This document shows positions 63,811 to 64,000 of a DNA stretch of 64,000 nucleotides, piece by piece; position 1 is the stretch's first letter; each line of letters starts with the position of its first letter. The notes beneath the pieces are model-generated. The model made no database searches. It saw nothing but the letters and a program-made list of their open reading frames with translations, and was not told where the DNA came from. A program made the position numbers and the translations under genes. Origin of the DNA: Mycetocola zhujimingii. GTDB lineage: Bacteria; Actinomycetota; Actinomycetes; Actinomycetales; Microbacteriaceae. The DNA lies in contig NZ_CP026949.1 of assembly GCF_003065425.1 (NCBI RefSeq), forward strand, positions 2,294,001 to 2,358,000. The letters are read 5' to 3'.

Positions 63811-64000
63811 GCTGGTTCATCGCCTGCTCGACGATTCGGTCGATGGCCCGCGCCGTCGCGGTCGATTCGGGTGCGTCGTCGCCCGCCGTCGCGGCGTCGA
63901 CGAGGGCGATCTCTTCGGCGAGCATCGGGTCACGGGGCCGAACTGGTGTTTTTCGCTTGGTACGGAGCACGGCCGCGCCGATGCGCTCGGAGTTGGATGC
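63767..64000 (-). CDS. Partial hypothetical protein, 5' end possibly outside the window
   Basis: The frame is open from the right edge to a stop at 63767 (78 codons visible). A GTG at 63970 could start a 67-residue protein but has no ribosome site, so an upstream start is likely. The visible part is charged and soluble (RTKRKTPVRPRDPMLAEEIALVDAAT, then TARAIDRIVEQAMNQRDTPPEKTKRDDDY). It is not recognised. It overlaps the proposed SURF1 start by 44 bases. Confidence 0.45.
   Translation of the reverse strand, partial: ASNSERIGAAVLRTKRKTPVRPRDPMLAEEIALVDAATAGDDAPESTATARAIDRIVEQAMNQRDTPPEKTKRDDDY

Overview
The window is chromosomal DNA from a high-GC actinomycete, most probably a member of the Microbacteriaceae (inference). 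The evidence is strongly GC-biased codons, a TCGAAC-type LexA box, a ZTP riboswitch ahead of glyA, the sucC-sucD-DUF6350-purN-purH gene order, a fused MrpAB subunit, a CGNR regulator, an LPETG-anchored surface protein and many leaderless starts. No tRNA, rRNA, CRISPR array, prophage or insertion sequence was seen.

Layout. 1-4519 (minus): SOS-controlled mutasome imuA'-imuB-dnaE2; dnaE2 runs off the left edge. 4760-7306 (plus): a class I methyltransferase, an FBP/FusB-like zinc protein and a methionine aminopeptidase. 7326-11514: a galactose locus (galM and a DeoR regulator on minus, divergent from galT-galK on plus). 11652-13808 (minus): glyA-folD behind a ZTP riboswitch. 14033-21394 (plus): a GH20 hexosaminidase, then a tightly overlapping six-gene operon (SIS isomerase/deaminase, ROK kinase, PfkB kinase, class II aldolase, DeoR regulator, NagA-type deacetylase). 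Together these can encode GalNAc breakdown through tagatose phosphates. 21521-22936: a DinB-like protein and an alpha/beta hydrolase. 22977-29242 (minus): Mrp cation/proton antiporter operon with an apparent frameshift near the start of mrpA. 29279-35113: MFS exporter, purU, a small membrane protein, a GlcD-like FAD oxidase, an unknown protein and nagB. 35286-39205: lipoprotein, icd, PucR regulator, GNAT and an alkyltransferase-like protein. 39279-43003 (minus): heterodimeric ABC exporter behind a possible leader peptide. 43335-50310 (minus): membrane-linked dimethylargininase-like protein, purH, purN, DUF6350, sucD, sucC. 50481-52994 (plus): an MpaB-like protein and a sortase-anchored surface protein. 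53019-56929 (minus): glpQ-like, pcrA, panD. 57090-60333: BI-1 protein, pentapeptide protein, CGNR regulator and EamA exporter. 60334-60887 is a gene-free block of nested palindromic repeats. 60888-64000 (minus): guaA (apparent ATT start), DUF3817, a SURF1 protein and a partial gene.

How it fits together. One theme is hexose and amino-sugar use (gal genes, GalNAc operon, nagB). A second is one-carbon and purine metabolism (glyA, folD, purU, purN, purH, guaA), with the riboswitch reading ZMP/ZTP, the purH substrate pool. A third is the TCA cycle: icd and sucCD share a palindromic motif at the same distance from their start codons. Nine genes carry the exact arrangement TANNNT, six bases, RTG, which implies leaderless mRNAs.

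The least explained items are the repeat block at 60420-60887, the shared icd/sucC palindrome, the ATT start of guaA, the basic 42-residue leader ORF ahead of the ABC exporter, and a REP-like element present at 21.4 kb and 33.4 kb.
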